Shown piece by piece: positions 1-11,911 of a stretch of DNA of 64,000 nucleotides. This DNA is from Lathyrus oleraceus (lineage: Eukaryota > Streptophyta > Magnoliopsida > Fabales > Fabaceae). How positions within the stretch are numbered: position 1 is the first letter of the stretch; each line of letters opens with the position of its first letter. The notes below the pieces were generated by a model, which made no database searches, was not told where the DNA came from, and saw nothing but the letters and a program-made list of their open reading frames with translations. The position numbers and the translations under genes were made by a program. The stretch is from NCBI RefSeq assembly GCF_024323335.1, contig NC_066581.1, positions 298,738,536-298,802,535 of the forward strand, read 5' to 3'.

Positions 1-2
1 TT

Positions 3-473
3 TCTTTGCATGGATATCGTACATCTGTCCGCACTTCAACATGGGCAACCCCTTTTTCTCTTGTTTACGGCATGGAGGTTGTTCTCCCAGTAGAGGTGGA
101 GATCCCATCAATGAGAGTCTTGATGGAAGCCAAGTTGACTGATGCTGAATGGATTCAGAGTCGTTATGATCAACTGAATTTGATTGAAGAGAAGCGATTG
201 ACTGCCATGTGCCATGGTCAGTTATATCACCAGAGAATGAAGAAAGCATTCGATAAGAAGGTCAAGCCTCGTGCGTTCCGAGAAGGTGACCTCGTGCTCA
301 AGAAAGTCTTGTCTTTCGCGCCCGATTCCAGGGGCAAGTGGACTCCAAACTACGAAGGTCCATATGTTGTCAAGAGAGCCTTTTCAGGTGGTGCTTTGAT
401 GCTTACAACAATGGATGGGGAGGATTTCACTCGTCCTGTGAATTCAGATGCAGTCAAGAAATACTTTGCCTAA
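3..473 (+). CDS. Ogre pol C-terminus (element A), cut by window start
   Basis: This is the last ~156 codons of a Tat/Ogre-type pol polyprotein. It begins inside the integrase C-terminal domain and ends at TAA 471-473. It aligns without gaps to the end of the complete pol at 39372-42831, including the GPY module (Y-E-G-P-Y) thought to help integrase bind DNA and choose targets, and the shared terminal residues VKKYFA. No stop or frameshift is visible. The rest of element A lies outside the window, so whether the whole gene is intact cannot be judged. It is followed by a long 3' region and a 3' LTR in the same orientation. Confidence 0.93.
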   Translation, partial: SLHGYRTSVRTSTWATPFSLVYGMEVVLPVEVEIPSMRVLMEAKLTDAEWIQSRYDQLNLIEEKRLTAMCHGQLYHQRMKKAFDKKVKPRAFREGDLVLKKVLSFAPDSRGKWTPNYEGPYVVKRAFSGGALMLTTMDGEDFTRPVNSDAVKKYFA

Positions 474-513
474 AAAAATAAAAAAAATAATAAATAAAAA
501 ACAGAATAGCTCG

Positions 514-658
514 CTAAGTTGAAAACCCGAAAGGGCGGCTTAGGCAAAAATGAGCGTCTCGGTGGATAACCTGAAAGGGCGATCCAGGCAAAAATTAGAG
601 ACATGAAAAAATGATTTGCATCCCGCTAGATTGAGTACCTCACCCTGGGGAAATCTAG
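514..658 (+). other. Triple stem-loop after pol stop (copy A)
   Basis: Three successive units each form an inverted repeat followed by GGCAAAAA: 514-543 (CTAAG...CTTAG, with inner CCC-GAAA-GGG), 564-585 (GGAT...ATCC) and 626-658 (CTAGATT...AATCTAG). The inner loop of the first is a GNRA-type tetraloop. The same three units occur at the same place in elements B, C and E. Function unknown; a structured RNA element is an inference from pairing and conservation. Confidence 0.6.
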
Positions 659-760
659 GCAAAAATAAGGGATTTGGCAAGTAACTGCATCCTGACAAGA
701 CTTTTTGTTTCACAATTGTCTTTTCGTCAGAGATTCTCGCTCAGTCATCGTCAACTGAAG

Positions 761-811
761 CTCCAAATACATCGAATTCAAATTGGTAGAAAAATGGTCA
801 TTATGTTCAAT
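761..811 (-). other. Antisense segment resembling start of pol exon 2 (copy A)
   Basis: On the minus strand this stretch resembles the first ~54 nt of pol exon 2 (39385-39438 in E), beginning with the shared run ATTGAACATAATGA. Equivalent segments lie in the 3' regions of B, C and E, always antisense to the element. This copy has a small indel that breaks the pol-like frame. Confidence 0.55.
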
Positions 812-2179
812 GTAGCCCTCTTCCAATATATATCACCGATTTCAAAATTTTGTACAGATCTATGGAGTCTTGCCATTTGCAGACTACCATTCCATCAAAT
901 AAATTTGAGCTTTTATCCAATTATTTGCATTCTTATTTGTTTCAATTCAACAAATGTTTTGCATGTTTTAATTGATAAAATGTCATTGTTTTAAACAAAT
1001 AAATTTTTTCAAACTTGTTTTTTAACAAAGTGAACATTCACAATGATAAAAGGATACTTAAGAATTTCTCAGTGCTCTCCCAAGGGTGGCATGTTTTCCA
1101 ACAGGGTAAGACATTTGTTCATATTCCTGGCATGGTTGTATCCTCTTTCTCCAGATCGTTGTTGGGGTTTCTCCCTAAGCAGAGCTTCTGTTGAGATTTT
1201 TTTTCCCCGAGCAGGGTGTTTGTTGGGATTTCTCCCGAACATGATTTTTGTTGAGCAGAGCCTTTGTTAGGCTTCTCCCCATCAGAATGCTTGTTGAGGT
1301 TTTCACCTCTCCTCCCTTCAGCAGAGCAATGATTCTTTCCTCCTCAGCAGTTGTGTTTCCTTTTTGAAGGATTGGTGTTTTGGTGGTTGATCCTCAGTTC
1401 TCCTTCTCTCCCTCAGATAAATCCCCAATAGATTTGTGGTGGTGGATTGTATCTGTAATGATCCCCCCATACAGAGATTTGGTGATTTCCTGATATCTTT
1501 GATCCCCAATGGAGTTGCTGACAGTATCCCTAGTAGAGTTGCTTGTGCGGCCAGATTCTACTTGTGTGTTCTGATTTCGTGGCTGTTTTCGCCTGTGCAG
1601 TGAGCTCCTTTTTCCCAGATAAGGCTGATGATCCATCCTTGTAGAGATCTTGTTGTTTCCTGATCCCGTCAGAATTGTTTATTCTCCGGTGATCCTGGCA
1701 TTCTCTCCTGTGGTGTAGTACCGGGCCTTTGATTCCTGGACCTGTTTGTGTTAGAATTGTCTATTTTGCCAGCATTCATCAAACATAAATCACGCATATT
1801 CATGCATATTTTCAACATTCAGATATTCATGTTGCATTTTTTGCCATATATCTTTTGTTTGTTGTCTCCTGCTAATGGTGATATAGGTCTCTCCAGTAGA
1901 TCTCCCCAAGCAGATGTCGGGTGTCTAATCTCTCAATATAGAGTTAGCCCTTAAGCAGAAAGTGTCTGTCCTTTCCTTCTGCAATTCCCCACTGAGATAT
2001 ATCCTTGTGGATGACGGTTGTTTCCGTTTCCTCCCAACACATATATTGGGATGAGTTTTCCCTTTTTAGTTCTTTCCTCATTAGGACGAGTCTTGATTCA
2101 GTTTGCCTTTTTGGTTTGGTCCTGAATTGGCCTTTTCGCAATTGTCTCTTGTGCTTCCCTGTGGAATAAATGGATAATT

Positions 2180-2875
2180 GCTCAGTAACCGGCAATCATT
2201 CACTTTATCCTCAGCAGAATTTTTGGTTTTCTACCCAGTAACCGGTAGTTGTAAATCCTATATACCTTTTTCCCTCTTTGCGGAATCTGTGGTGGTTTAC
2301 CCAGAGATTGGTATTTGTGAACTTTTTGTTCCTCAGCAAGAGTTTGTGGCTTCTACCCGGTATCTGGTAGTTGTAAGTCCTATCTTTGTGGTTTTCTACC
2401 CGTAACAGGTGGTTATAAATCCTACTTTCATCCCCTAGCAGAAGTAACCTTTTTGGTTCATCCTGGTTGATGGCGGATTTTGCGGTCTTCTACCCAATAG
2501 TCCGATAGTTGTAAATCCTATGTTGTTGTTGTCTCCCCAACAGAGTCTATGCTGCCTTGTGGAATAGTTGGATGTTTGCTCAGTAACCGGCAATCATTCA
2601 CCTTTATCCTCAGCTGAATTTTTGGTCTTCTACCCAGTATTCGGTAGTTGTAAATCCTATTTTCGTGATCTCCGGTAGAGTTTGTGGTTTTCTACCCAGT
2701 AACTGGTAGTTATAAACCCTATTTGTTCCCCGTGTGGAATGGTGATCCTTTCACTCCCCACGCAAAGATTTTGGTCTTCTACCCAGTATTCGGTAGTTGT
2801 AAACCCTATGTTTTATCCTCATCAGAGTTGATGGTCTTCTACCCAGTATTCGGTGGTTGTAAATCCTAATCTCTC
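2180..2875 (+). repeat. Degenerate tandem repeats with ACCGGT-type core
   Basis: About eight imperfect copies of a ~35 bp unit of the form TTCTACCCAGTA-(ACC/TTC)-GGTAGTTGTAAA-YCCTAT occur at irregular spacing (near 2228, 2348, 2395, 2489, 2627, 2690, 2777 and 2838). A second unit containing CAGTAACCGGCAATCATTCA appears near 2180 and 2579. Related ACCCAGTAACCGGT copies continue to about 4060 and recur in the 3' regions of the other elements. Confidence 0.7.
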
Positions 2876-3288
2876 CCCTTTGCAGAGTTAACCTTTTGTG
2901 GCTCATCCTAGTTGATGATGGTTACTCTTGGTGGTTATCAATATCCAGTATTCGATGTTGATCTTTCCTCCCCCTTCTGGGTAATTGCTCTGAGTAAGCA
3001 ATTGTATTCCCAGCAGGTCTTTTTGTGGATAATTGCCGTATGCTAGCAATTTTATCCTCAGCGGGTCCTTTCACCGTTTGCCAGTGATATATTCCCCGGA
3101 TCATTGAGTTTTTATCAATGCATCCCCGGTGAGTTCTCTTTCATCTACCCTTTTGTTGGTAATGATTGTTGCTCCCTTTGATCGGTCATCTTTATATACC
3201 TAGTTTTGGTATCCCGATGCCTTTCTTTTCGGTTGATTTATCCTTTATTAACCCAGTAACTGGTTGTGGATAATCTTCCATGCGAGTG

Positions 3289-3320
3289 TATTATCCATGT
3301 TCTGACGGTAATGGATAATA
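3289..3320 (+). other. Conserved 3'-region hairpin (A, copy 1)
   Basis: A perfect 10-bp stem TATTATCCAT / ATGGATAATA encloses the loop GTTCTGACGGTA. In other elements the stem reads TATTATCTA / TAGATAATA, so both sides change together while the loop core stays similar. Confidence 0.6.
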
Positions 3321-3602
3321 TATCTCATGCACTCTTCAGTCGAAGCTTGTTGTGTTTCCCCAGTTGAGTAAGATTCGTGTTCCTTTTACGGAATCGAATG
3401 TTCATTTCTACCCCTTTTTGAGCGTATCTCTCAGTAACCGGTGATATGTTTCCTGGATAATTGCCGTATGCTTGCAATTTATCCCCAGCGAGTTGTCTTT
3501 CGTCTACCCTGTTGTTGTTGGTAGCGATTGTTTCTCTTTTTCGGTCGGTCACCTATTATATACCCAGTAACCGGTATCCCTGGTGTTCCTTCCATGCGAG
3601 TA

Positions 3603-3634
3603 TACTATCCATGTTCTGACGGTAATGGATAATA
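3603..3634 (+). other. Conserved 3'-region hairpin (A, copy 2)
   Basis: Second copy, ~310 bp after the first. Stem TACTATCCAT / ATGGATAATA (one mismatch) with the same loop. The surrounding ~150 bp, including CATGCGAGTA before and ATCTCATGCACTC after, is repeated with it. Confidence 0.55.
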
Positions 3635-4700
3635 TATCTCATGCACTCTTTGGTTGAAGCCTTTTGTCCTTCCCCATTTGAGTAAGATTCGTTTTCCCAT
3701 TGCGGAGTCGAATGTCCATCCTGTAAGTCGATTTGCTTTTTCAAGCCCTCCTTTCGGATGATGAGTGTTTTGGCAGTAAACCCCAATTCACGCTTTGGTT
3801 GGTCACCTATTATATACCCAGTAACCGGTATCCCTGGTGTTCCTTCCATTCTGCTCCCTATTATGACCTTGGTCCCCTGCGGAGTCAGATTTTCCTGAGT
3901 TGATGTACCTTTTTCAGGTCTTTCTCAGATGTTTTGGTTGATTGATATCTCTCACCCTTATACCGGTCTTAGATATTCATTCTTCCTGAGCTTGTTGTTC
4001 TTTCACCCAGTAACCGGTGTTCAGATCGCATGTCTCTTTGAGCTTGTTACCCAGTAACCGGTAACACCTCATCCTTTTGCTTCCTCTGGAGAGTCTTTGT
4101 TAGACATTCCCCAGCGGAGTTTCTGTTGTGATTTACCCTTTTGCTGTATTGGCATAACTCCCCAATATATGCAATTTTCCCCGGCAGGGAGGTTTTGTGT
4201 GAATCTTTCCCCAACCTGAGTCCGGATTTTTATCCGAAGTATCCTTTGTGGATAGTTTTGCTGTATTGGCGTTTCCCCAATACACGCATCTTTGAGTCAG
4301 CTTGAGTCTTTCCAATGGATGTGTTTCCCTTTGGAACTCTTTTCCCCCGTTTGAGTCCTTTACTCCCCAGTAAGGTCTCCAGTCGAGTCGTGTCCTGCTC
4401 ACGCAGTGTCAAGTTCTTCTTTCCCCTAATTCAGAGTCGTGTCCTGCTCACGCATTCTTTTTTCTTATCCCCATAAGAGTCCTGTTAGAGTCTCTGTTCC
4501 TGGTGAGTGTATTACTCCGATGGATTGTCTTTTCTTTCTTGTGGGCGTATTCCCCACAGAGTTTGTTTCTTTTGCATTCATACATTTGCATCATGAGGTC
4601 TCTTAGGGACCAAAATTTGTCTCATTGTTGTTATTTAAGCCCATTCTACCGCGTCGAGATGAAGATTTTAACCTTCACTTCTCCGGCTAGAATGACCTTA

Positions 4701-4712
4701 AATAGGGGCATC
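4701..4712 (+). other. Polypurine tract of element A
   Basis: AATAGGGGCATC lies immediately before the LTR start TGTAAGACCCC. The same string precedes LTR2 (45549-45560), and a variant precedes the 3' LTR of element C. The position fits the plus-strand priming site of reverse transcription. Confidence 0.85.
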
Positions 4713-5845
4713 TGTAAGACCCCAATTTTGTCCCTAAGATCCCTCATGGCATCATATCATAGCATTGCACAAGCCTCAAGGGTCATTGGACACCTTGCTT
4801 CCTTCCCTGTGGGTGGGATCTTTCTTGAGAGTGATTCTTGATCACCAAGCCTTGCTTGCATTTGTATATCATTGCTTTTCTTTTAGTCACTAACCAAAAA
4901 TGTACAAAAATATGTCATTAACATTTGTCTTGCAGCTTAAGCAGTCAACAGGTCAAGGCATTTAAGTGAATCCTTTGTGCAAGAGATGAGGGTTCCATTG
5001 AGATGTGGATCATGTGATCATTATTTTGAGCTTATATGAGCTAGAGGTTCATTGTGAAGCAAATTCCCCAGGTGGTTGAGGTCCAAGTTCATCAGAATAT
5101 TTTCAAGGCATCTAAGGGCCAATGTCAGTCAACTAAAAAGTCAACTGTGGTTTTTGGATTGGGAAATTGAGTTTCTTCATCCCATTCATGTTCCAACAAG
5201 GCTTATTCATCATGACAAACCTTTATCTTGAAGAATTTGAGGTCAAGTCAAAAGTTTCCCAAAATGGAAAGTGACCTGTAATTTCAAGTTTCCAAAAATG
5301 GAAAGTTTTTGGACCAACTTCAACTCAACTTTCCAACATCAAATAAGCTTCAAATGATTTTTTGTACAACATGAAAGTTGAAGATCTCTCTCTCCTATTT
5401 CCAAAAAGTCCAAGATCATGAGCATCTGATGAATGGTTGAGGAGATATGATCAAATGATTGTCAAGTGTGCATGGAACTTCAACAGGCCATAACTTTTGA
5501 ACCAAAACTCCAAATTTAGTGCTCCTTTTTGCATAATGTTTCTCATGAAATGAACTTTCCAAATTATTCATCACATTGCATGAAAATTCATCACATGATC
5601 ATTTGTGCTTTCATGACTATTTTGGAGGGAAAATGCTAAATTTAAAATTGGTGCATTACATGAACTAATTTCCATTGCCATTTCGTTCATAAAATGATTT
5701 TGAGTGAATTTAATCATGCATGTGGTACTGTTCACGTCCACATTTACCATGCACCCTCCATTTTCAAATTTTGGTCACACACCCTATTTCACCTAATCAT
5801 AAGTAACCAATGCTTAATTTTAATTAGGATGAGATTAGGACAAAG

Positions 5846-5853
5846 TATATAAA
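5846..5853 (+). promoter_or_regulatory. Candidate TATA box of LTR1
   Basis: TATATAAA lies ~1.13 kb into the LTR, followed by an A/C-rich stretch and the start of a leader-like region. Similar boxes occupy comparable places in the other LTRs. The start site has not been mapped. Confidence 0.5.
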
Positions 5854-8466
5854 CTAAAACCTAACAGAATTGTAGAGAATTCACCATTTCTAGATCAAAA
5901 TTCTTCTTCCCTCCAAATTTCTCTCTCCATTAAAATTCAAATTTCTTCCACATAACACTGTGTTTTTATTGCATATTCTGGTTTCCTGATGATGATTGAG
6001 TGCAGATCAAGCTCTTGATTGGAGATGTTGAACCAGAATCGTGTTGTGCAAGCTCAAGAACACAAACATGGAAGTTCAAATCTGAGCTAGATCTAAGCAG
6101 TTCCAAGCCTCAATTTCTTCACAAAGCTTCATAACAGTGATAGAGGAGTGGATTTGAATCGTGTCAAGCCTTGAATCACCAGATTTCAGAAACTGCTCTT
6201 CAAGAGGTAGGTTTTTCGAACCTCTTAATTCTCTTTTTATGTGTATAATCTTGTAGATCCTTGCTTGCTGATCATGCTGATGAAAATTTCGTGTGAAATG
6301 GTTGAGTATTGACTGTGATATGTGGATTTAAAGTTTTGTATGTCAAACTTTTTTTGATCGATTCTCAAGATTTATGATGAATTAGCCTTAGATATTGATC
6401 GATCTGTAACCTACATAACAAGAGCTTTCATTTGACATCATTTTTACTGGATTCTGAAAAAAAAAATGGGTGAGGTTACTGTTCCTTCACCGTCTTCACG
6501 AAGAAGACAGCGTTTTCCACCGTGCATGGCTGCGAGCGCCGCCGTCTGGTTCAGGATGAGTTGGCTAGGGCTTTGTCCTCATGTGCATGCCTCATTGGCT
6601 ATTCCATTGGCCAGTGTTCTCTTGACTAACGCCACATGCGCTTTGACTGATGACATGGATGCCAGCGTGCTTAAGTGAAACTGCATCGTTTCATCCCTCC
6701 CTCGCTTCGATCCTTGGCCATGACATTTTGAATTATTATTTTGTTCAGAGCGCACACACGCTTCGATTCCTGCCTATGCCATTTTTCAAATTAATTTCCA
6801 TTTCTTCATTTCCCTCCATATTTGCCTATGCATGATCATTTTTATTTCAATATTTTTTGCCAACTTCAAAAAATCATATAAAATTGAAAATGAATCCAAT
6901 TAATTCCAGATTTTTTGCAACATGATCCTTGAAGTGTCTATTATTTTTTGGTGGTAATTTCATGATTTTATCACTTCTGGAATTTGAATTGTGGCTGATT
7001 ATGTGAACATGTATGCATTTGTGACATTGCCTCATTCATCCTATTGTGAAATGCTCAATAATGATCCAATTGCCATGAAATTTTATACACTGATTCCCAA
7101 CATGTTGCTTGACCATTGAGGCTTGATTGTGCATTTTTACCATTTTTCCTCTCTGTTTTAGACACATGGACATTGTTGTGCAACATTTGGTGTCACATTC
7201 TTGGTCTCATACTTGTGCATTTTCATTTCTAGGTCAATTGGACTCTGTTGATTCTGATTTTTGGCATGATGATTATATTTGACATGTTGTATGCACATAA
7301 AATTTTCCAGAATTGTTTGAGTCATTTCTGTTTTAATATGGAATTTTGATTCTAAATGTTCAATTGTGTGCTTTGAAATTGTCTTTGCCATAGCTTGCTT
7401 ATGAGATGCTTTTGCTTAATGCTTTTGACTTGGTCCTTTTTAGGATATGTTCATGATTGATTAAATGTGATTCATGTTGAATTTTAGCTTCTGTTTTGAC
7501 CTCTTGCCTCACTTTTGACCCTAGGCTTTGACCTAGTGGTTTGAACTCACAATTTGAGCTTTGCCTTTCAGGTTCATGCAATAAGTCCTAATGGATGATG
7601 TGATCTCTTTGCTTGAGACACAATTTGCTTTGTTTAACTAATGTTGATTGTGTTGTAGGTCCTTGGATGGCTAACTCACTTGAGTTATTGACTTACATTG
7701 TGTATATTGGTTGTTTGACTGTTGATTGTCTGTATAGTTTGTCTGAATGTGAATATTGACTTGTTTGATTTTCTTACAGGTACTTTAGTAGCTTTAACTC
7801 ATTACTTGAGTTGCTTTGCTTTGCTTGTGGTTGGCATACCACTTAGGTAACCTCTTTTCTCCATGTAGTCTGGAAGACCTGTCATGTTCTTTTGGCAGGC
7901 ACCTGTCTGAAGTCCTCCTTAAGAGGCAATGTTTGTGTATGTTTATCTTTGTGCTTAAGACCTCCTTGTCGAGGCATACAGGTTAAGTCCTCCTAAGTGA
8001 AGAGGCATTGGCAGATAAAAGGGATGTGCAATCCATCCCCTGCTATTCAGTTGAGTCTTTCATATTGCTCGCACTATATGCTGATGCATTTGAATAAACA
8101 TCCCAAAGATCTTGTATATAGAGTCAGTCATTGTGGAATAGAGTTCCTCATTCTGGACTCCCACACCTTCTTTAATTCAAGCTCACCCCGGCCAGGGTTA
8201 AGAGCTATGAGGTCTAACCCTCATCTCCCATTTCATCTGCTCACCCTAACTCTCAATGTCAGTGGTTAAGAGCCCAAACACCCTTACATATCTGGCTTGT
8301 TTGTCGAGGTTGATATGACCCCTTGACTAAAGCCTAACCTTGATTGAGCCTTTTGGTTGTGTATAGTGTGTGCTAATTGATTGATCGTTTGCTTACTTGT
8401 GCATCCTTCATGTTGCTTTTGCATATTATTTTCACTTTGCTTTTTGCATTTGTTATCTGCTTTGCT

Positions 8467-8725
8467 TGAGGAGTCAGATGTAAGACCATTGATTGGCTAT
8501 CTGTTTCCTGTTCCTTTTGGGGAGCTGGATATAAGACCATTTATTGGCACTCCATTTCCTTTTCTGTTTCTTTTTATGGAGTCAGATGTAAGACCAGTGA
8601 TTGGCTATCTGTTTCCTATCTTGTTTCTTTCGTGGAGTTGGACGTAAGACCATTTATTGGCACTCCCGTTTCCCATTTGTTTTCGGAGTTGGACGTAAGA
8701 CCATTTATTGGCAATCCATTTCTAG
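8467..8725 (+). repeat. LTR minisatellite, five units
   Basis: Five units of 51-58 bp, each carrying a core close to GGAGTCAGATGTAAGACCA followed by TTGATTGGC, begin near 8467, 8520, 8578, 8634 and 8685. The units alternate between two spacer types. The reverse complement of the same core makes up the tandem repeats in the LTRs of element C and in the solo LTR at 56834-61243. Confidence 0.75.
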
Positions 8726-9676
8726 CTTTGTTCTCTTTGAACCTGCTTACTTGCTTTTTTGCTTCGTGGCTTATTCCAAAGGATGGTACTTACTTGGATC
8801 ATCTACATATGATCTCAAGAGAGGAACTCCTAATGAAGTTTTACTCCTCATCCCCACCTTTTGTTTCCTTATAACCTCCACTTGCATTTATAACCCAAAC
8901 CAGAAAACTTTGTGCAAACATTTTCATCTGTTTTCAAACTAGAAACCTAGGCCTTAAGCCTCTGATTTTCAAACTTCATTTTCACAATACTTCTTCTGAA
9001 TTGAATCTAATGTCAACTTTGACCATCTTTGTAAATACTCATAATTGGTTAATTTCACTCACTCAATTGCTTTTTGTGGCCCTTGTCCACTTTTTAATCC
9101 AGCTTTCATACATTAGCCATAGATCTCAATTATCTTAGTGGTTGATGTGAATCTCAACTTTTGTCCTTAGTGATTGAACTGTAAGACTTCCTTGCTTATT
9201 ATAGGGCATGGTCCCTCACTAGCAAGTTGAAGTTGTTCTCACATGGTAGACTTGTGGTTGTATAGGTTGAGTTTTCTCCCTTTGATAATGAAAGACCTTA
9301 AGGCTCTTGTTTAAAATCAATCCACTCACTTTTTGGAAATCTTTTAGCCGAACTACGAGGTTTTGATCCTGAAAAGGTACGTAGGCAATGGATTCATCCA
9401 TCCAAACACAAAAATAATAAAAATTGTATATTCTTTTCTCATCCTCCCAATCAATGTTTGCACAATAAATATTTTCATAAACAATCATCTGATACAACAA
9501 ATTATGAAAAGGGTTCCCTAGGAGTACCTAGGATGCATTGGGTGCCTAACACCTTCCCTTTGCATAATTACCCCCTTACCCAGATCTCTGTACCTCTTTT
9601 ATTAGTTTTCTTTGTGTAAAACTTCTTAGGCTTTTGTTCGCTTTCTAGCCATTCCTTTGGATAAATAGAAGTGCGG

Positions 9677-9686
9677 TGGCGACTCT
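9677..9686 (+). other. PBS-like sequence inside LTR1
   Basis: TGGCGACTCT repeats the first 10 nt of the tRNA-Arg PBS (TGGCGACTCTGCTGGGGA) about 70 bp before the LTR end. Corresponding matches occur in every LTR end present in the window. Confidence 0.55.
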
Positions 9687-9754
9687 ATCTTTGTATGCTT
9701 TACTTTTGATTTAGTCAATAAATCATAAAGTGATGAATACACCACACCGCTACA

Positions 9755-9972
9755 CTTGGGTGTTGATAAGGTGTAAATCATAATCCACCAAAATGGATTA
9801 TTGATATTAAGGATGATATGATCCATCCCATGACCTTTGTTTGGTGTGATTTGCTTGATCCTTGAGTGTGATTGTTGCATTCATGCATTCATGCACCCAT
9901 TTGCATCCATATCATCAAAACAAAAAGAAAATTTTCAAGGAACTTAAGAGGTCTATTTGTAAATTTTCAGAC
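9755..9972 (+). other. Shortened 5' leader of element E
   Basis: LTR1 is joined directly to CTTGGGTGTTGATAAGG, which in element B lies about 700 bp inside the PBS. The PBS and most of the leader are therefore deleted. The remaining ~220 bp align closely to the B leader just upstream of ORF1. Confidence 0.75.
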
Positions 9973-10334
9973 ATGGAAAGACAAAGAAGGAATACAAAGA
10001 AGTACAGTTTCAGACAACCCGACCTGAAAGAGCTAAGGAATTTGACATCCTATGTATTAGATCCTTTGGGTTTCAAAGCTCGTTTTGGGAAGCTTCTTTC
10101 TCTTCTGACTACTCAAGTGGATGAAGGATTAATGAGTGTATTGGTGCAGTTTTATGATCCTTTGTACCGTTACTTCACGTTTCCGGATTTTCAGCTTTTG
10201 CCTACGCTTGAGGAGTATGCATGCCTTGTATGTATACCTATTCTAGACCAGTTGCCGTTCAGTGGCTTAGAGAGTATTCCTACTTCTCGAGAGATAGCTG
10301 ATATGTTACATATAGATGAATCTCTAGTTGGTGC
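9973..10334 (+). pseudogene. Ogre ORF1, 5' part (element E), interrupted by B
   Basis: The first ~120 codons of the extra ORF found upstream of gag in Ogre elements. The start at 9973 (MERQRRN) matches the first methionine conserved with the B copy. Upstream in-frame codons are leader sequence. The product resembles the plant mobile-domain-like proteins carried by Tat retrotransposons; its role is not established. The frame is cut after the codons for E-S-L-V-G by insertion of element B, which duplicated GGTGC (10330-10334). The rest resumes at 20880. The open frame running on to 10437 is LTR of B, not protein of this gene. Confidence 0.85.
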
Positions 10335-11911
10335 TGTAGCGGTGTATTCGTTACCATTAGAGATATTGACTAAATCCAAGGTAAATCATACAAGTCGAGT
10401 CGCCACCGCACTTCTATTTATCCAAAGGAATGGTTAGAAAGCGAACAAAAACCTAAAAGTTTTATCGAATCAAAAACTAGTAAAAATGTCAGAGATCTGG
10501 GTAAGGGGGTTGGTTATGCAATGGGAAGGTGTTAGGCACCCAAAGCATCCTAGGTACTCCTAGGGAGTCCTTTTCACATTTGTTGTAAGGTTGTTGTTTA
10601 TTTTTTGTGAAAATTTATTTGTGCAAACATGATTGAAGGGATGAGAAAAAAATATAAAAATTTATTTACATTTTGTGTTTGAATGGATGAACCCATTGCC
10701 TACGTACCATCTTAAAAAAGATTAGGATCAAAACCTCGTAGTTCGGGGTAAAAAAATTCAAAAAAAAGTTGGTGAATTGATTGGTCCAAAAACCTTAAGG
10801 TCTTTTGTTATCAAAGGGAGAAAACTCAACCTAAAACCACAAACCCACCACGCGAGGATAGCTTCAATATGCTAGTGAGGGGTTAACCCTATAATAAGCA
10901 TGGAAGACTCATTGTCCATCACTAAGGATAAAGGTGAGTATTATATCTACCTTAAGGATAATTCAAACCTAATAGCTAATGGTTATAAAAAAAGGGTTTG
11001 ATTAAGAAGGTGGCCATCGAAACCACAAAAAGTATTTGAATGGGTTATATTTACCAATTAAAAGTATTTACAAAAATATGCTTAAAGTGGATTAAAAGGT
11101 TCAATTCAGAATAAGTGTTATGAAAAATAAGTTTTGAAAATCAAAAGCATAAGGCTTAGGTTTCTAATGTTGAAAACAAAAGTTATTGTTTGCACGAAAA
11201 GTTTTGGCTTGGGTTAGAATGGGAAAAAAAGGTTAAATTCTTAAACATACAAGAGATAAGGGAAAAGAAAATAAAACCACATTAGGAGTTCCCCTCTTGA
11301 GATCATATTGATGATCCAAGTAGCTCCCATCCTTTGGAATAAGCAGTCACAAACAAATATCTCAAGCCATTAAGCACAGGTAATCGGAATAAACCTCCAG
11401 GTGGTATCCCACAAATAAAGTGGAACACCAGGCCATCTCTGCAAGAGTCATGTGAGCCCTCACAAAAAAAACTCAACAAATAGGTTAGAGGAAAAAAAAA
11501 TAGGGTAATCAAGGGTTGCCCCCAAATCAAAATGTAACCACATGAATCATGCCCTTTCAATTCACAAAAAGCTCACAAAAAGCAACCAAGGGTAGGAGGC
11601 TTAAACCTCCTGTCAAACACATGCATCAAAAGGGGTATCAAATTCACCCATAATTCCTCATATATTCAGAAAATTCAAATTGAAGGCATAAAGATGATGG
11701 ATATAGGGCAAACCTGATTGGAGAGATCAAATGAAATTGAATTGCACCGTTGGGTTTGCAGAGCAATCTGAGGGTTTATATGAGAGGGAATTGGTTCTTT
11801 GCCGATGAGTTCCCTTCAGCCTCTGGAGGTTGCTCTGAACTCTGTCAGCTCTTCTCTCACTTTCTTTTTCCTGCCAGGGTAATAGGAATGGAATCTTTTG
11901 TCCCCGTGCAG
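10335..11911 (-). repeat. Truncated 3' LTR of element B
   Basis: Nearly identical to 18891-20459 of the 5' LTR, with scattered substitutions and small indels. It lacks the LTR start, the TATA-like box and the microsatellite, being cut at the junction with the inverted block at 11911/11912. A PBS-like GAGTCGCCA (minus strand) is at 10397-10405. It has no gene content. Confidence 0.85.

Larger units (their letters stand above)
474..4700 (+). other. 3' untranslated region of element A
   Basis: About 4.2 kb lies between the pol stop and the polypurine tract, unusually long even for Ogre; the same interval in element E is about 2.7 kb. Short ORFs occur on both strands but none is conserved between copies as a protein. 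What is conserved is structural: three stem-loops just after the stop, an antisense pol-like segment, a family of short repeats around an ACCGGT core, and two copies of a 32-nt hairpin. The extra length relative to E is largely repeat expansion around 2180-2875 and 3100-3850. Confidence 0.8.
4713..9754 (+). mobile_element. LTR1 (5.04 kb), shared by elements A and E
   Basis: Starts TGTAAGACCCC right after a PPT and ends CCGCTACA, giving the expected TG...CA termini. A TATA-like box is at 5846-5853. It is a mosaic. The first ~200 bp match the E/LTR2 type. The body from about 4.9 to 8.73 kb matches the LTR of element C read on the minus strand (for example the GGAAGACCTGTCATGTT region near 7870 and the tandem repeats near 8.5 kb). 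The last ~1 kb matches the B and LTR2 type again. Short ORFs inside it are not conserved as protein. It contains no recognisable gene. Confidence 0.85.

Noticed and set aside
9755..9800. A PBS after LTR1
   Set aside because: No tRNA-complementary sequence is present; the leader resumes ~700 bp further in than in B, so the site is deleted.
9862..10437. ORF1 frame of element E read as a 191-codon protein
   Set aside because: The last ~35 codons are LTR of element B after the GGTGC target site, and the first 37 are leader.
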